A stretch of DNA of 35,610 nucleotides from Novosphingobium sp. (GCF_019748365.1 NZ_JAIEPN010000037.1:1-35610), one strand, 5' to 3'; shown: positions 25,997 through 34,745, numbered from the stretch's first letter. Numbers and translations are program-made. Notes: generated by a model from the sequence alone, not told the origin.

Positions 25997-26085
25997 CGTC
26001 ATTCCCGCGCAGGCGGGAATCCAGGGCGCGGCCAGCGACAGCGGAGCGTTCTTGGCTCTGGACCCCCGCCTTCGCGGGGATGACG
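25997..26085. repeat. Complete dispersed palindromic repeat (89 bp)
   Basis: Second full copy of the element at 12051-12133. Arms are 25997-26024 and 26058-26085, both starting or ending with CGTCAT/ATGACG, around a 33-bp spacer unlike that of the first copy. It lies between rlmE and the gapR-like gene, both on the minus strand. Confidence 0.8.
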
Positions 26086-26123
26086 AGGTGATTATTGGTC
26101 AGGGGCGCGTGTATCGAGGGCTT

Positions 26124-26795
26124 TCAGGCTTCCTCACGCCCCTTGAACCCTTGCGCGATCACGTACCACTCGGACGAATCCTTGCGGCTCGCGGGCGGCT
26201 TGGCGTGCTTCACCGTCTTGAAGTTGCGCTTGAGGATGGTGAGCAGTTCGCCGTCCGTCCCCCCGGCAAAGACCTTGGCGACGAACGCGCCGCCGGGGGC
26301 GAGCGTCTGGACTGCGAAATCGACCGCGGTTTCGACAAGGCCCATCGTGCGCAGATGGTCGGTCGCCTTGTGGCCCACGGTGTTGGCGGCCATGTCGGAG
26401 ATGACGAGATCGGGCGCGCCGCCCAAAGCGCCGGTCAGCGCGGCGGGGGCTTCATCGGCCATGAAGTCCATCTGGAAGATCGTGACGCCCTCGATCGGCT
26501 CGACCGGCAGGAGGTCGATGCCAACGACTTCGGCCTGCGGGGCCTGCTTGCGCACGACTTGCGCCCAGCCGCCCGGCGCGATGCCGAGATCGACGACGCG
26601 GCGCGCGCCCCTGAGCAGGCCGAAGCGCGTATCGAGTTCGATCAGCTTGAACGCGGCGCGGCTGCGCCAGCCTTCGGCCTTGGCCTGTTTGACGTAAGGG
26701 TCGTTGAGCTGGCGCGCGAGCCAGCGGTTGGACGAGGCCGTGCGGCCCCGCGCCGATTTAACCCGTGTGCCCGGGTCGCGGCCGCTGCGGCTCAC
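26124..26795 (-). CDS. rlmE: 23S rRNA (uridine-2'-O-)-methyltransferase RlmE (FtsJ/RrmJ)
   Basis: 223 aa. SAM-dependent enzyme that methylates U2552 of 23S rRNA in the ribosomal A loop. The catalytic K-D-K-E set is visible: Lys50 (SRAAFKL), Asp134 (VISDMAAN), Lys174 (GGAFVAKVF) and the Glu in SSEWYV. The SAM-binding motif is VVDLGIAPGGWAQV (68-81). The N-terminal SARGRTASSNRWLARQLNDPYVKQAK is typical. It starts with GTG at 26795, overlapping the ppx/gppA TGA (GTGA), so translation is coupled. The basic N-terminus fits rRNA binding. Confidence 0.95.
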   Translation of the reverse strand: MSRSGRDPGTRVKSARGRTASSNRWLARQLNDPYVKQAKAEGWRSRAAFKLIELDTRFGLLRGARRVVDLGIAPGGWAQVVRKQAPQAEVVGIDLLPVEPIEGVTIFQMDFMADEAPAALTGALGGAPDLVISDMAANTVGHKATDHLRTMGLVETAVDFAVQTLAPGGAFVAKVFAGGTDGELLTILKRNFKTVKHAKPPASRKDSSEWYVIAQGFKGREEA

Positions 26796-28099
26796 GATGC
26801 GTTGCCTGCATTTGGGCCTCTGAACGCCTGCGCGGATTCCGCCGCCCGCCGGTCGCCGAGGCCGCCCGCCGCCATCAGGCTTCGCAGGATGCCCTCGCGA
26901 ATGCCGCGATCGGCAATGCCGAGCCGTTCGGCGGGCCAGATATCGAAGATCGATTCAAGAATGGCGCAGCCCGCAACCACAAGATCGGCGCGCTCGCGCC
27001 CGATGCAAGGGACCGCGATGCGCTCGGCCGGCGAGATATGGGCAAGGCGCTGGCTGATCTCGCGCATCGAGGCCGTAGGCACGATCAGCCCGTCGACCGC
27101 GCTGCGATCATATTGCGGCAAGCCGAGGTGGAGGCTGGCGAGCGTGGTGACGGTGCCGCTGGTGCCAAGCAGGCGCAGGCCGCCTTCCGCCGCTGCCGCC
27201 GCGCGCGCCGGGGTGACCCGCTCGGAAAAGCGGGCGAAGCCATCGGTGATGCGCGTGCGCATGTCGTGATAGGCGGCGGCGCGGGCCTCGGCTGTGAGCT
27301 CGATGGGGCCGATGCTTTCGGTGAGCGAGACGACGCCCCAGGGCACCGATTGCCAATCGAGAATGCGCGGCACCGCGTCGCTGGTATCGACGAGCACCAT
27401 TTCGGTCGAGCCGCCGCCGATATCGAAGATCATGGCGGGGCCGCAGCCGGGTTCGAGCAGGATATGGCAGCCCAGGACCGCGAGGCGCGCTTCTTCCTCG
27501 GCGGTGATGATGTTGAGCCGGATGCCCGTCTCGCGGTGGACGCGCTCGATGAAGGCCTCGCCGTTGGTGGCGCGGCGGCAGGCTTCGGTCGCGACCGAGC
27601 GGGCGAGGTGCACGTTGCGCTTGCGCAGCTTGTCGGCACAGACGTGGAGCGCACCGAGTGCGCGGTCCATCGCCGCTTCGGACAGGCGCCCCGATTGCGC
27701 AAGGCCTTCGCCAAGGCGGACGACGCGGCTGAACGCATCGATCACCATGAAGTGATCGCCCGATGGCCGCGCGATGAGCAGGCGGCAGTTGTTGGTGCCA
27801 AGATCGATCGCGGCGTTGGCCTGGCGGTGGAACGGCGGTGTTTTCTGCCAGGGCGCGCGGGGCGCTTCCATCGGCGGAGGCGGCGCGGAGACGACGGGCG
27901 AAGGCGCGCTCATCGCCATGGCGGCGTGGCTGATGGCCGGGCTGGCTTCGGGCCGAGCGGCTGGCTCGGCAGGGGTGCTGGCCGACGCTGCGGGGGCGGG
28001 ACGGGCCCCCTTGGGCTTGCCGCGGGACGCCGATTTGCGTCCTCGCCGCTTGCCTGGCCGCGTCTTGCGCTGCTGCGCCGGCGGATCGAATTCCGCCAT
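26792..28099 (-). CDS. Ppx/GppA family phosphatase with basic N-terminal extension
   Basis: 435 aa from the ATG at 28099. The ASKHA-fold exopolyphosphatase / pppGpp phosphatase domain starts at about residue 96: AAIDLGTNNCRLLIA (DLGTNN 99-104), LGEGLAQSGRLSEAAM, ATEACRRATNGEAFIERV, then DIGGGSTEMVLVD. Only the single ~340-residue domain is present; the C-terminal HD-like region of long E. coli forms is absent, as in many alphaproteobacteria. The first ~95 residues are unusual: an Arg/Lys-rich segment (RKTRPGKRRGRKSASRGKPKGAR) followed by a Pro/Ala-rich linker. The frame stays open through the tRNA, so the true start must lie below 28255. Stop overlaps the rlmE start. Confidence 0.88.
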   Translation of the reverse strand: MAEFDPPAQQRKTRPGKRRGRKSASRGKPKGARPAPAASASTPAEPAARPEASPAISHAAMAMSAPSPVVSAPPPPMEAPRAPWQKTPPFHRQANAAIDLGTNNCRLLIARPSGDHFMVIDAFSRVVRLGEGLAQSGRLSEAAMDRALGALHVCADKLRKRNVHLARSVATEACRRATNGEAFIERVHRETGIRLNIITAEEEARLAVLGCHILLEPGCGPAMIFDIGGGSTEMVLVDTSDAVPRILDWQSVPWGVVSLTESIGPIELTAEARAAAYHDMRTRITDGFARFSERVTPARAAAAAEGGLRLLGTSGTVTTLASLHLGLPQYDRSAVDGLIVPTASMREISQRLAHISPAERIAVPCIGRERADLVVAGCAILESIFDIWPAERLGIADRGIREGILRSLMAAGGLGDRRAAESAQAFRGPNAGNAS

Positions 28100-28254
28100 G
28101 TCTACCAATCGCTTATGTTTTCCCGCCAAGGGAATGCCCGGCAGGTACTTGACACGTACTCTAGCGTTCCTGCGGCTTTGGAGCAAGTACGCCACCGGAA
28201 CGGGTTTGGTCGCCTTGACTCGGACCAAGCCCCCGCTTAAAGGCCCGCGCTCAT

Positions 28255-28328
28255 TGCCCCGTCGTCTAACGGCAAGACTACGGATTCTGATTCCGTCTAT
28301 CGAGGTTCGAATCCTCGCGGGGCATCCA
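28255..28328 (+). tRNA. tRNA-Gln (anticodon CTG)
   Basis: The acceptor stem TGCCCCG (28255-28261) pairs with CGGGGCA (28318-28324); discriminator T, and CCA is encoded at 28326-28328. D arm GTC..GAC; anticodon stem ACGGA/TCCGT with loop TTCTGAT and anticodon CTG at 28287-28289; T arm CGAGG-TTCGAAT-CCTCG. All stems are paired. It reads CAG. It is the last core feature before the accessory region and a plausible attachment site for integrating elements. Confidence 0.95.
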
Positions 28329-28888
28329 TTTTCGGGAAATTGATTGGCGTAAATCAATCGCTTACCAGCGGTCGCCAGATTTCTTCCCCACACTGTTCCC
28401 AACATTCGCTACCGGACCTGGGTGTGTGCAGGCACACGCTTACGGACTCACGCTTCCATCCCCGCTCGTGACCTGGTCTCTTGCGGGCTAGGGCAACGAA
28501 CTGGATCAGAGAGGCTACGCTTCCCAGCTTCAATGAGACCTAGAGGAGCTAAGGCTCCACAGCTGATCAAGGCCCAAAAGCTCTTGATGTCCTGGCTGAG
28601 GCGGAATCCAGTCGGCAGTCTACTCAATTGATATGAAATCAAATTCGTGGGTGTCAGAGGTGTCCGTCCATCAAATGGTTCCTCACGGCCGAATCAACAG
28701 GCGCATGGGCAGACTCTTGAACGTAGCCGTCGTTCCATAGCGATGAGTCAATCGGCAGGTTTCACGCCAAATGCTGACGCCAGCGTTCAGCCATCAAGAA
28801 AGCAGCGGGTGAACCAACGGTTGCAATTCAGGATCCGAGCTACAGAAACCACGACGCAGCCAATCGCAAGGTTGAATGGGTGCCGCGC
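28329..28888. other. 560-bp region without recognisable genes after tRNA-Gln
   Basis: No frame here gives a protein I recognise, and none has a good ribosome-binding site. Base composition looks less GC-rich than the core genes. A perfect inverted repeat, ATTGATT-ggcgta-AATCAAT (28339-28358), lies 11 bp after the tRNA CCA; it could be a processing or terminator hairpin, or part of an attachment site. No integrase remnant could be read. Confidence 0.5.
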
Positions 28889-29512
28889 TTAAACGACCTT
28901 CGCAGCAATGTAGCCTGCCAGTGTCGCGGAGGCTTCGCGGACTGCAGTGTCGGCTGTGATTGGCAATCCCGCCTCCAACTGTCGGGCATAGTCCGCAGCC
29001 TGCATCAGAGAAATCGAAAATGCCTGACGCAGACGCGCATTCAAGACGCCCTCGGGAACATCCGGCACACACGCGACCAGCTGCGCGCGGAGCGAGATCA
29101 GGCTGGGCATGCCGTGTTGGGTGACCAACTCGAGCAAGTTGAAGCGCGGATCGGAAGAGAACTGCAGGCAGAACCTGACATAGAGCCGTCCCTCCTCATC
29201 AAGACTGGACTCCATGAAGGGAGAAATCGCCGCCGCCATCAGCGCAACAAGGCGGCGCACCGGATCCGTCTCATCGACTTTGGCGAGACGCAGTGCACGC
29301 TCTTGCTCGATTGCCCTGTAGCGCTGGGTGAAGACCTCCTTGATGAGCTCTTCCACATTGCCGAAGTGGTAATGCACCGCGCTCGGATTGCGCGCACCGG
29401 CAGCGCGGGTGATGTCCTTGACCGAAACCGTTGCCAAGCCGCGTTCGGCAATGAGGCGCTGTGCGGCCTGTAGCAGAGCATTTCGTGTGTCTTGGTGGGT
29501 AGATCGCGCCAT
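28889..29512 (-). CDS. TetR/AcrR family transcriptional regulator
   Basis: 207 aa. The N-terminal TetR helix-turn-helix is clear: THQDTRNALLQAAQRLIAERG (helix 1), VSVKDITRAAGARNPSAVHYHFGNVEELIKEVF (helices 2-4; the usual YYHF appears as VHYHF). The C-terminal ligand and dimer domain carries FMESSLDEEGRLYVRFCLQFSSD and is not assignable to a ligand class. It is divergent from the MFS gene, with a perfect 12-bp palindrome TGCATTAATGCA between them, suggesting repression of both promoters. Start at 29512. Confidence 0.92.
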   Translation of the reverse strand: MARSTHQDTRNALLQAAQRLIAERGLATVSVKDITRAAGARNPSAVHYHFGNVEELIKEVFTQRYRAIEQERALRLAKVDETDPVRRLVALMAAAISPFMESSLDEEGRLYVRFCLQFSSDPRFNLLELVTQHGMPSLISLRAQLVACVPDVPEGVLNARLRQAFSISLMQAADYARQLEAGLPITADTAVREASATLAGYIAAKVV

Positions 29513-29522
29513 ATAGCTCGTA

Positions 29523-29544
29523 TATAATATCGTGCATTAATGCA
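29523..29544. promoter_or_regulatory. Putative TetR operator and promoter between tetR-like and MFS genes
   Basis: The perfect palindrome TGCATTAATGCA (29533-29544) lies 5 bp after a plus-strand TATAAT (29523-29528), a possible -10 for the MFS gene. The palindrome is 21 bp upstream of the TetR start. Ten bases of it (TGCATTAATG) recur upstream of the TonB receptor gene. Binding by the adjacent TetR is inference. Confidence 0.5.
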
Positions 29545-29639
29545 GGACATGGGATACCACACTCTCCGGTTACGCGGCAAGGATCGAAGTTTGCGCATCC
29601 GGCTTGCAGGCACCACTGGCAGACGAGGCGAGCGATTCC

Positions 29640-31136
29640 GTGTACAATCAATCCGATAGGCATCGGTCTCTACGCCCGTCCGATCAACTTCGAGCAGCCG
29701 GTTCGGCCCGGCGAAGCGGCGATCCGCCGCCGCTTTCGAAGCTCACCAAGCTGGCATTCGGCATCGGTGCAATCGCTCCGGGCGTGAGCGCGGCGGCGTT
29801 CGATTTCTTTCTGCTGATCTTCTACAGTCAGGTCGTCGGGCTCGATGCGCAGTTAGTTGGCCTCGCTCTGATGATCTCGCTTGTTTGCGATGCACTCAGC
29901 GATCCCGTCGTCGGCTACTGGTCCGACAACCTCCGTTCGCGCTGGGGCAGGCGGCATCCGTTCCTGTATGCCTCGGCGATCCCGCTGGCGGTGAGCTTCT
30001 ACTTCCTCTGGACGCCGCCCGAGCACGCCAGCCAGACATGGCTGTTCTGGTACCTGCTAGCGCTGTCCGTGATCGTCCGGACCGCGCTCACCTTCTACCG
30101 AACACCTGCGAGTGCGCTCGTTCCCGAACTCACGCCGGACTATCATGAGCGCACTGCGCTCTACAGCCTGAGGTATTTTCTCGCCTGGGTAGGCGGCAAC
30201 GCGATATCAGTCTGGATGTTCACGGTGCTGTTCCCGATGTTCGTGACCGCGATGATTGCGGACGGGCGGTTCAACCGAAATGCCTACCCTGTCTACGGAC
30301 TGGTCGGGGCGCTGGCCATTCTGCTGTCAATCCTCGTCAGCGCCAAAGGCACCCATGCCCGTATTCCTTATCTGAAGTCCGCTCCGCCTAGACGGCAATT
30401 GACCATCGGGATCATCTTCGGCGAGCTGATCACAACACTTTCAAACCGTTCATTTGTCTCGTTGTTCATCGCGGCCATGCTGGCGGCCATCGCCGGCGGG
30501 CTCGCTGCAGGCATGTCGCTCTATTTCCTCACTTATTTCTGGGGTTTCTCCGAGCGGCAGACCGGAGTGATCTTCATCGGCACTTTCCTTGCCGCAGCAA
30601 TCGGGCTTGTTCTGGCACCGCGCGTTTCCTGCCGGTTCGGCAAGAAGCGCGGCGCGATCATTGTCGGACTTGTGGCCTTCGTCGGCGCACCGATGCCGAT
30701 CGTCCTGCGCCTCGCAGATGTACTGCCGGCCAACGGGACTGCCTTCATTTTCTGGTTCGTGACCACCACCAACATCATTGATATCGGGTTGATCATCTGT
30801 TTCCAGATCCTGTTCGCCTCCATGCTGGCAGATCTGGTCGAGGACAGCGAACTGCAGACAGGTCGCCGATCGGAGGGCGTCTTCATCGCTGCCGAGACAT
30901 TCATCGACAAGGCCGTGCGGGGCATCGGGGTGATGGCCGCATCCACGATCCTGACGCTCGCAGGCCTTCCGCCGGCCGCCAAACCGGCGGATGTCAGTCC
31001 CGAAGCGATCTGGCGGATGGGGGCCTACTACGTTCCGATCGTGCTGGCGTTATGGCTTACGATGATCGCGGTCATCGCCACCTACCGGATCGACAGGACC
31101 AAGCACGAGGAGAACCTCAGGAAGCTCGCCAGCTGA
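29640..31136 (+). CDS. MFS transporter, GPH (glycoside-pentoside-hexuronide:cation symporter) family
   Basis: About 498 aa and twelve membrane segments. GPH features: LTKLAFGIGAIAPGVSAAAFDFFLLIFYSQVVGLDAQLVGLALMISLVCDALSDPVVGYWSDNLRSRWGRRHPFLYASAIPLAVSF, the MelB-type DPxxGxxSD.trSr.GRR loop, and TPASALVPELTPDYHERTALYSLRYF. The family moves sugars and related polar compounds with Na+ or H+; in sphingomonads relatives occur in aromatic and steroid catabolic loci. Start is uncertain: GTG at 29640 has GAGGCG 9 bp upstream; a TTG at 29604 is also open. It shares an intergenic palindrome with the divergent TetR gene. Confidence 0.88.
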   Translation: MYNQSDRHRSLRPSDQLRAAGSARRSGDPPPLSKLTKLAFGIGAIAPGVSAAAFDFFLLIFYSQVVGLDAQLVGLALMISLVCDALSDPVVGYWSDNLRSRWGRRHPFLYASAIPLAVSFYFLWTPPEHASQTWLFWYLLALSVIVRTALTFYRTPASALVPELTPDYHERTALYSLRYFLAWVGGNAISVWMFTVLFPMFVTAMIADGRFNRNAYPVYGLVGALAILLSILVSAKGTHARIPYLKSAPPRRQLTIGIIFGELITTLSNRSFVSLFIAAMLAAIAGGLAAGMSLYFLTYFWGFSERQTGVIFIGTFLAAAIGLVLAPRVSCRFGKKRGAIIVGLVAFVGAPMPIVLRLADVLPANGTAFIFWFVTTTNIIDIGLIICFQILFASMLADLVEDSELQTGRRSEGVFIAAETFIDKAVRGIGVMAASTILTLAGLPPAAKPADVSPEAIWRMGAYYVPIVLALWLTMIAVIATYRIDRTKHEENLRKLAS

Positions 31137-31157
31137 GCTGGCCCTCGCGGACGGGCT

Positions 31158-31214
31158 CCAAAGCGACCGGCGCAACGTCACCGCGAAGGTTCGGGGCTCT
31201 TTAGGTGGGGCAAT
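31158..31214 (-). pseudogene. Remnant of a TonB-dependent receptor C-terminus
   Basis: Read on the minus strand, this stretch encodes APPKEPRTFAVTLRRSL and then runs on without a stop. It matches the last residues of the intact receptor downstream (APNQPRTFGVTLHKSF, stop): PRTF-x-VTL-x-x-S. This is the usual outer-membrane receptor ending. No further receptor sequence is readable upstream, and the terminal Phe and stop are lost, so it is a short decayed fragment in the gap between the MFS and isomerase-like genes. Confidence 0.45.
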
Positions 31215-31260
31215 GCTCGTGCTGGTACGCTGGCAGTGAATTGGTCCGCCAAAGCGGAGA

Positions 31261-31271
31261 TGATGCATTCA
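31261..31271. promoter_or_regulatory. Weak copy of the locus motif before the isomerase-like gene
   Basis: TGATGCATTCA shares TGATGCATT with the site in front of the TonB receptor gene (34802-34810). It is 64 bp before the start at 31335 and is not palindromic beyond ATGCAT. The match could be chance. Confidence 0.25.
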
Positions 31272-31334
31272 CCGCACTTGCGGACGTCAATTTTACAATA
31301 ACACGTGTGCATCTTGCAGTATGGGAGTGAGGAA

Positions 31335-31982
31335 ATGCATAGCTACGATCTATACTGGTCTTTTCGGTCGCCATATTCGTATTTGATTATGCCGAGACTC
31401 ATGGAAATACAGAGCACTTACGATGTCGATTGCAATGTCCGGCCGGTTTATCCCCTGGCGGTAAGGACGCCGGAGTTCTTCGACGCACGTGATCCACTCT
31501 GGACGCCTTATCTTTTGCGCGACACGACGCGGCAGGCCGCGTTTCTCGGCCTGCCCTACCGCTGGCCTCGGCCCGATCCGGTCCGCATGGTGGACGGTGA
31601 CTATCGCGTTGAACAACCGCATATTCATCGGCTCACCCACCTCGGGGTTGCTGCGGCTGAACGCCGCTGCGGGCTGCCTTTCTTGCGAGAAGTCAGTCAC
31701 ATCATCTGGTCCGGCGAGGTCGACAACTGGCACGAGGGCGACCACTTGCGCCAAGCGACCCAACGCGCGGGCCTCGATTATGACGAACTGTGCCACGCCG
31801 TCGACATGGACGTCGATCGCTACCGCACGACGGTCGAGCAGAACCAACGCGATCAGCGGAACGCCGGGCATTGGGGTGTTCCGATGATGGTATTCGGCGG
31901 CGAGCCGTTCTTCGGACAGGATCGCGTGGACCAGCTTGTCTGGCGAATGGAGCAGCAAGGGGTTTCCCGCAAGATCGTCTGA
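31335..31982 (+). CDS. Thioredoxin-fold protein, 2-hydroxychromene-2-carboxylate isomerase-like (DsbA/kappa-GST family)
   Basis: 215 aa. The N-terminal DLYWSFRSPYSYLIMPRL corresponds to the kappa-class/HCCA isomerase active-site segment, in which a Ser takes the place of the DsbA CxxC and binds glutathione. The C-terminal half ends NAGHWGVPMMVFGGEPFFGQDRVDQLVWRMEQQG, with the cis-Pro loop (Pro183) and FxGQDR typical of this family. HCCA isomerase (NahD) works in naphthalene-type degradation, but many relatives have unknown glutathione-dependent roles, so the substrate is open. GAGGAA lies just before the ATG; the frame is open 30 bp further upstream. Confidence 0.85.
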   Translation: MHSYDLYWSFRSPYSYLIMPRLMEIQSTYDVDCNVRPVYPLAVRTPEFFDARDPLWTPYLLRDTTRQAAFLGLPYRWPRPDPVRMVDGDYRVEQPHIHRLTHLGVAAAERRCGLPFLREVSHIIWSGEVDNWHEGDHLRQATQRAGLDYDELCHAVDMDVDRYRTTVEQNQRDQRNAGHWGVPMMVFGGEPFFGQDRVDQLVWRMEQQGVSRKIV

Positions 31983-32063
31983 GGTCCGCGTTCCGCCCGA
32001 TCCGGTCGACAAGACCCGACAGGAGGAGAACCGAAACGAGTCTGGATCCTGGCTGACCGTTAT

Positions 32064-32086
32064 GCCGGGGCCTTGGTTGCCCCGGC
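32064..32086. terminator. Hairpin between convergent isomerase-like and TonB receptor genes
   Basis: GCCGGGGC-cttggtt-GCCCCGGC, a perfect 8-bp GC stem, 7 bp beyond the TonB receptor stop. It has no T-run on either strand, so it is terminator-like at best. Confidence 0.4.
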
Positions 32087-32093
32087 TAGCGGA

Positions 32094-34745
32094 CTAGAAC
32101 GACTTGTGCAGCGTCACCCCAAAGGTGCGTGGCTGGTTGGGTGCGCCATTGATCGTGCCGGCCTGCGCCAGGGCCGGCGAGGCGAAGGCGATATACTGGT
32201 CATCAAGCAGGTTGCGCGCCCACAGGGAGACCGAAATACTGCTTGCCGTCTTGATCCCGACCGACATGTTCACGAGATTCTGCTCGCGAGTGTAGCCGCC
32301 GGTTGCAAGCGTGGCCGCCTCCTTCGGATCATCGAGGAACGGTGAATTGCCGATATGCTGCCAGTCCGCCCGCACAAACGCGTCGAGCCTGCCGATCGAG
32401 AAATTGTAGCTCGACCCAAGCATGAACTGCGTCTCGGCCACACCCTGCGGCTGCTGTCCGGAGATGTCGATGCCCGGTCCGAAATTGGGGAAGCTGTCAT
32501 AGACCGGATCGAGGAACGTCGCGCCCCCAGAGAGGAACAGTCCCTCGAGCGGGCTCCAGCGGAAGTCGACCTCAACGCCAAAGGTCGATTGCTTGGCCGC
32601 GTTGGCGAACACGAAACCGTTCTGCGTGAATACGGTGGTCTGGAAGTTCTTCAGGGTCTGATTGAATACCGTGAGCGTAAAGGCGAAGCGATCGAATGTG
32701 CCCTTGACCCCCAGCTCATAGACTTCGACGTCCTCGGGCGATGCGAGGCGCGTCCCGGGTGCGAGGTTGATCGAATAGAGACCGGCCGTCGCGATCGGCG
32801 AGGACGGCGTTGGCCGGAGAACTTGCCGGCTAACCGGATCGACCACCGGATTGCCGGAGACTAGGATCGCCGTTGGCGGCCTGCTCTGGCGGGACAGATT
32901 CCATGAGCTTGCCTTGAAGCCCGTCGCATAGGACGCGTAGACGTTGAGCTGGTCGGTCAGCTTGTAGGCGAGACGGACCGTGAAATCGGTGCTGTTGTCG
33001 CGCGAACGACCGTCTTCCACCGAATTGGGGAAATTGAGGAACGGTGGGAAGAATTGAAGCGCCCGCAGTGCATTGAACGGGTTCGCGGCGCCGAGCGCGG
33101 TCGCCAGCGCCTGCTGCTGGATCTGCGCGTAGATAGCCGGGGCACCGGCCACAAACGGCCCTACCGAAGCAGGATTCTGCAAATTCACGCCGCGTTGCGC
33201 CAACAGGGTTCTGAGCGTTGCGGTATATCCGAGCTGATCGAGATTGACCGCAGCCAGGGCGTCCGTGCTGAGCGCGTTGACCATGACGTCCTTGCGATCT
33301 TCGGTATGGCTGATCCCGATACTGGCGGTCAGGCGGCCGGTGATGTTGAGGTCGATATTGCCAAAGATCGACCAGGCGGTGTTGTCCTGCCTGCTCCGCT
33401 CGGAAATGCCCTGCCCGGGCGCGGCGAAAGTTCCGGTGGGCACGCCGGCGAACGCCTCGAATGCGGCAACCTGCGTGGGGTTGCCGAGCAGCGCGCCCAG
33501 ATAAGGCCGGTAATCAGCACCGTAGAACAGATCGTTGCCGGATTTCAGCCGCTCATCAAAGTAAAAGCCTCCGATCGTCCAGTCGACCAGTTTTCCCGTC
33601 CCGTTGGACTGCAAACGGATTTCCTGAGTGAAGGTCTTGATCTGCGATTGCGACGTGTTGGTTGAAAACAGCTTCAGGCTGGTAGCATCGGGATCGAACC
33701 CGGAATCAACATCATTGCCGCGATAGGCCGAAATGCTGGTGAGCGTCCCGAAGCCGAGATCGATGTCGCCCTGGAGTGATATGCCGTAGTTTTCGATCCT
33801 GTTGCTGGGGACGATGTCATAGGCCACTTGATATGAGAACGGGTCCTCGGGAACGAAGCGCCCGCCCAAGGCCCTTATGCTGGCCCCGGTCGGGCCCTCG
33901 ACAAGATTGGTGATGATGCAGCAATTCTCGTCGATCTTGTCATAGTCGGCGATCAGGCGGAAAACGACATCGGACGAGGGCTGCCACAGGATATCGCCGC
34001 GGATGCCCCATCGATTGCGTTCGTTGTATTTTTCTCCGGTTCCCAGATCCTCGACATAGCCATCGCGTCTGTTGACGTTGCCGCCCAATGCGACGGCCAA
34101 GGTGTTGGTGACCGGGCTGGTCACATAGGCTTCGAACCGGTGCAGACCATAGTTGCCGAAGCTGGATTCGACATGGCCGCCGAATTCGAACTGCGGCTTG
34201 CGCGTGACCAGAGAGATCACGCCCACCGACGCGTTCTTGCCGAACAGGGTCGATTGGGGCCCACGCAGGACTTCGACGCGCGTAAGGTTCGGCAAGTCGG
34301 AAATCGCGGCAGCCGAGCGGGAGCGATAGACCCCGTCGATGAAGACTCCGACCGAAGGCTCGAGCCCGATGGCGTTCTGGCCGTTGCCGAAACCGCGGAT
34401 GTAGAACGTGGTGTTGCCGGAGGTTTGCCCCTGCCGGACCACAAGCGAAGGAACCAGGGTCTGGAGGTCGAGCAGGTCCTGGATTTCAGCCCGTTCGATC
34501 TCCTGTGCTTCCACCACAGAAACCGCGACCGGGGTGTCTTGCAGCGTCGCCGCGCGTTTGCTCGCAGTCACGACGATGTCCGTCACGTGCGGCGACGAGC
34601 TGGCGGGGCCTGCCTGATCTGCCCTAGCTTGATCCTGAGCGAATGCGGGTGTGGCCATTCCCAGCAAAAGAACCGGCAGCGCAGTGCCCGCAAACAACCT
34701 CGCCATGGAGTGCAGTGCGAAACGACGATTAGCTACCTGTACCAT
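32094..34745 (-). CDS. TonB-dependent outer-membrane receptor
   Basis: 883 aa from the ATG at 34745 (MVQVANRRFALHSM), with GGGAGGGG 5-7 bp upstream. Signal peptide to about residue 36 (LFAGTALPVLLLGMATPAFAQ), a TonB box in DIVVTASKR, the plug domain with TLQDTPVAVSVV, IRGFGNGQNAIGLEPSVGVFIDGVYRSR and VEVLRGPQSTLFGKNASVGVISLVT, then the beta-barrel ending PRTFGVTLHKSF. No N-terminal STN signalling domain. This is the large sphingomonad receptor type that accompanies catabolic clusters rather than siderophore systems (inference). It imports a substrate across the outer membrane with TonB-ExbBD energy. It is downstream of, and on the same strand as, the sulfatase gene, with its own probable promoter and motif. 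Confidence 0.95.
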   Translation of the reverse strand: MVQVANRRFALHSMARLFAGTALPVLLLGMATPAFAQDQARADQAGPASSSPHVTDIVVTASKRAATLQDTPVAVSVVEAQEIERAEIQDLLDLQTLVPSLVVRQGQTSGNTTFYIRGFGNGQNAIGLEPSVGVFIDGVYRSRSAAAISDLPNLTRVEVLRGPQSTLFGKNASVGVISLVTRKPQFEFGGHVESSFGNYGLHRFEAYVTSPVTNTLAVALGGNVNRRDGYVEDLGTGEKYNERNRWGIRGDILWQPSSDVVFRLIADYDKIDENCCIITNLVEGPTGASIRALGGRFVPEDPFSYQVAYDIVPSNRIENYGISLQGDIDLGFGTLTSISAYRGNDVDSGFDPDATSLKLFSTNTSQSQIKTFTQEIRLQSNGTGKLVDWTIGGFYFDERLKSGNDLFYGADYRPYLGALLGNPTQVAAFEAFAGVPTGTFAAPGQGISERSRQDNTAWSIFGNIDLNITGRLTASIGISHTEDRKDVMVNALSTDALAAVNLDQLGYTATLRTLLAQRGVNLQNPASVGPFVAGAPAIYAQIQQQALATALGAANPFNALRALQFFPPFLNFPNSVEDGRSRDNSTDFTVRLAYKLTDQLNVYASYATGFKASSWNLSRQSRPPTAILVSGNPVVDPVSRQVLRPTPSSPIATAGLYSINLAPGTRLASPEDVEVYELGVKGTFDRFAFTLTVFNQTLKNFQTTVFTQNGFVFANAAKQSTFGVEVDFRWSPLEGLFLSGGATFLDPVYDSFPNFGPGIDISGQQPQGVAETQFMLGSSYNFSIGRLDAFVRADWQHIGNSPFLDDPKEAATLATGGYTREQNLVNMSVGIKTASSISVSLWARNLLDDQYIAFASPALAQAGTINGAPNQPRTFGVTLHKSF

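Noticed and set aside
28100..28405. N-terminal extension of the Ppx/GppA frame to 28405
   Set aside because: It would run through the tRNA-Gln gene in antisense, and the added residues are not family-like.
28422..28880. Short open frames on both strands after tRNA-Gln as integrase or transposase remnants
   Set aside because: No tyrosine recombinase or DDE motif could be read in any frame; reported only as gene-free sequence.
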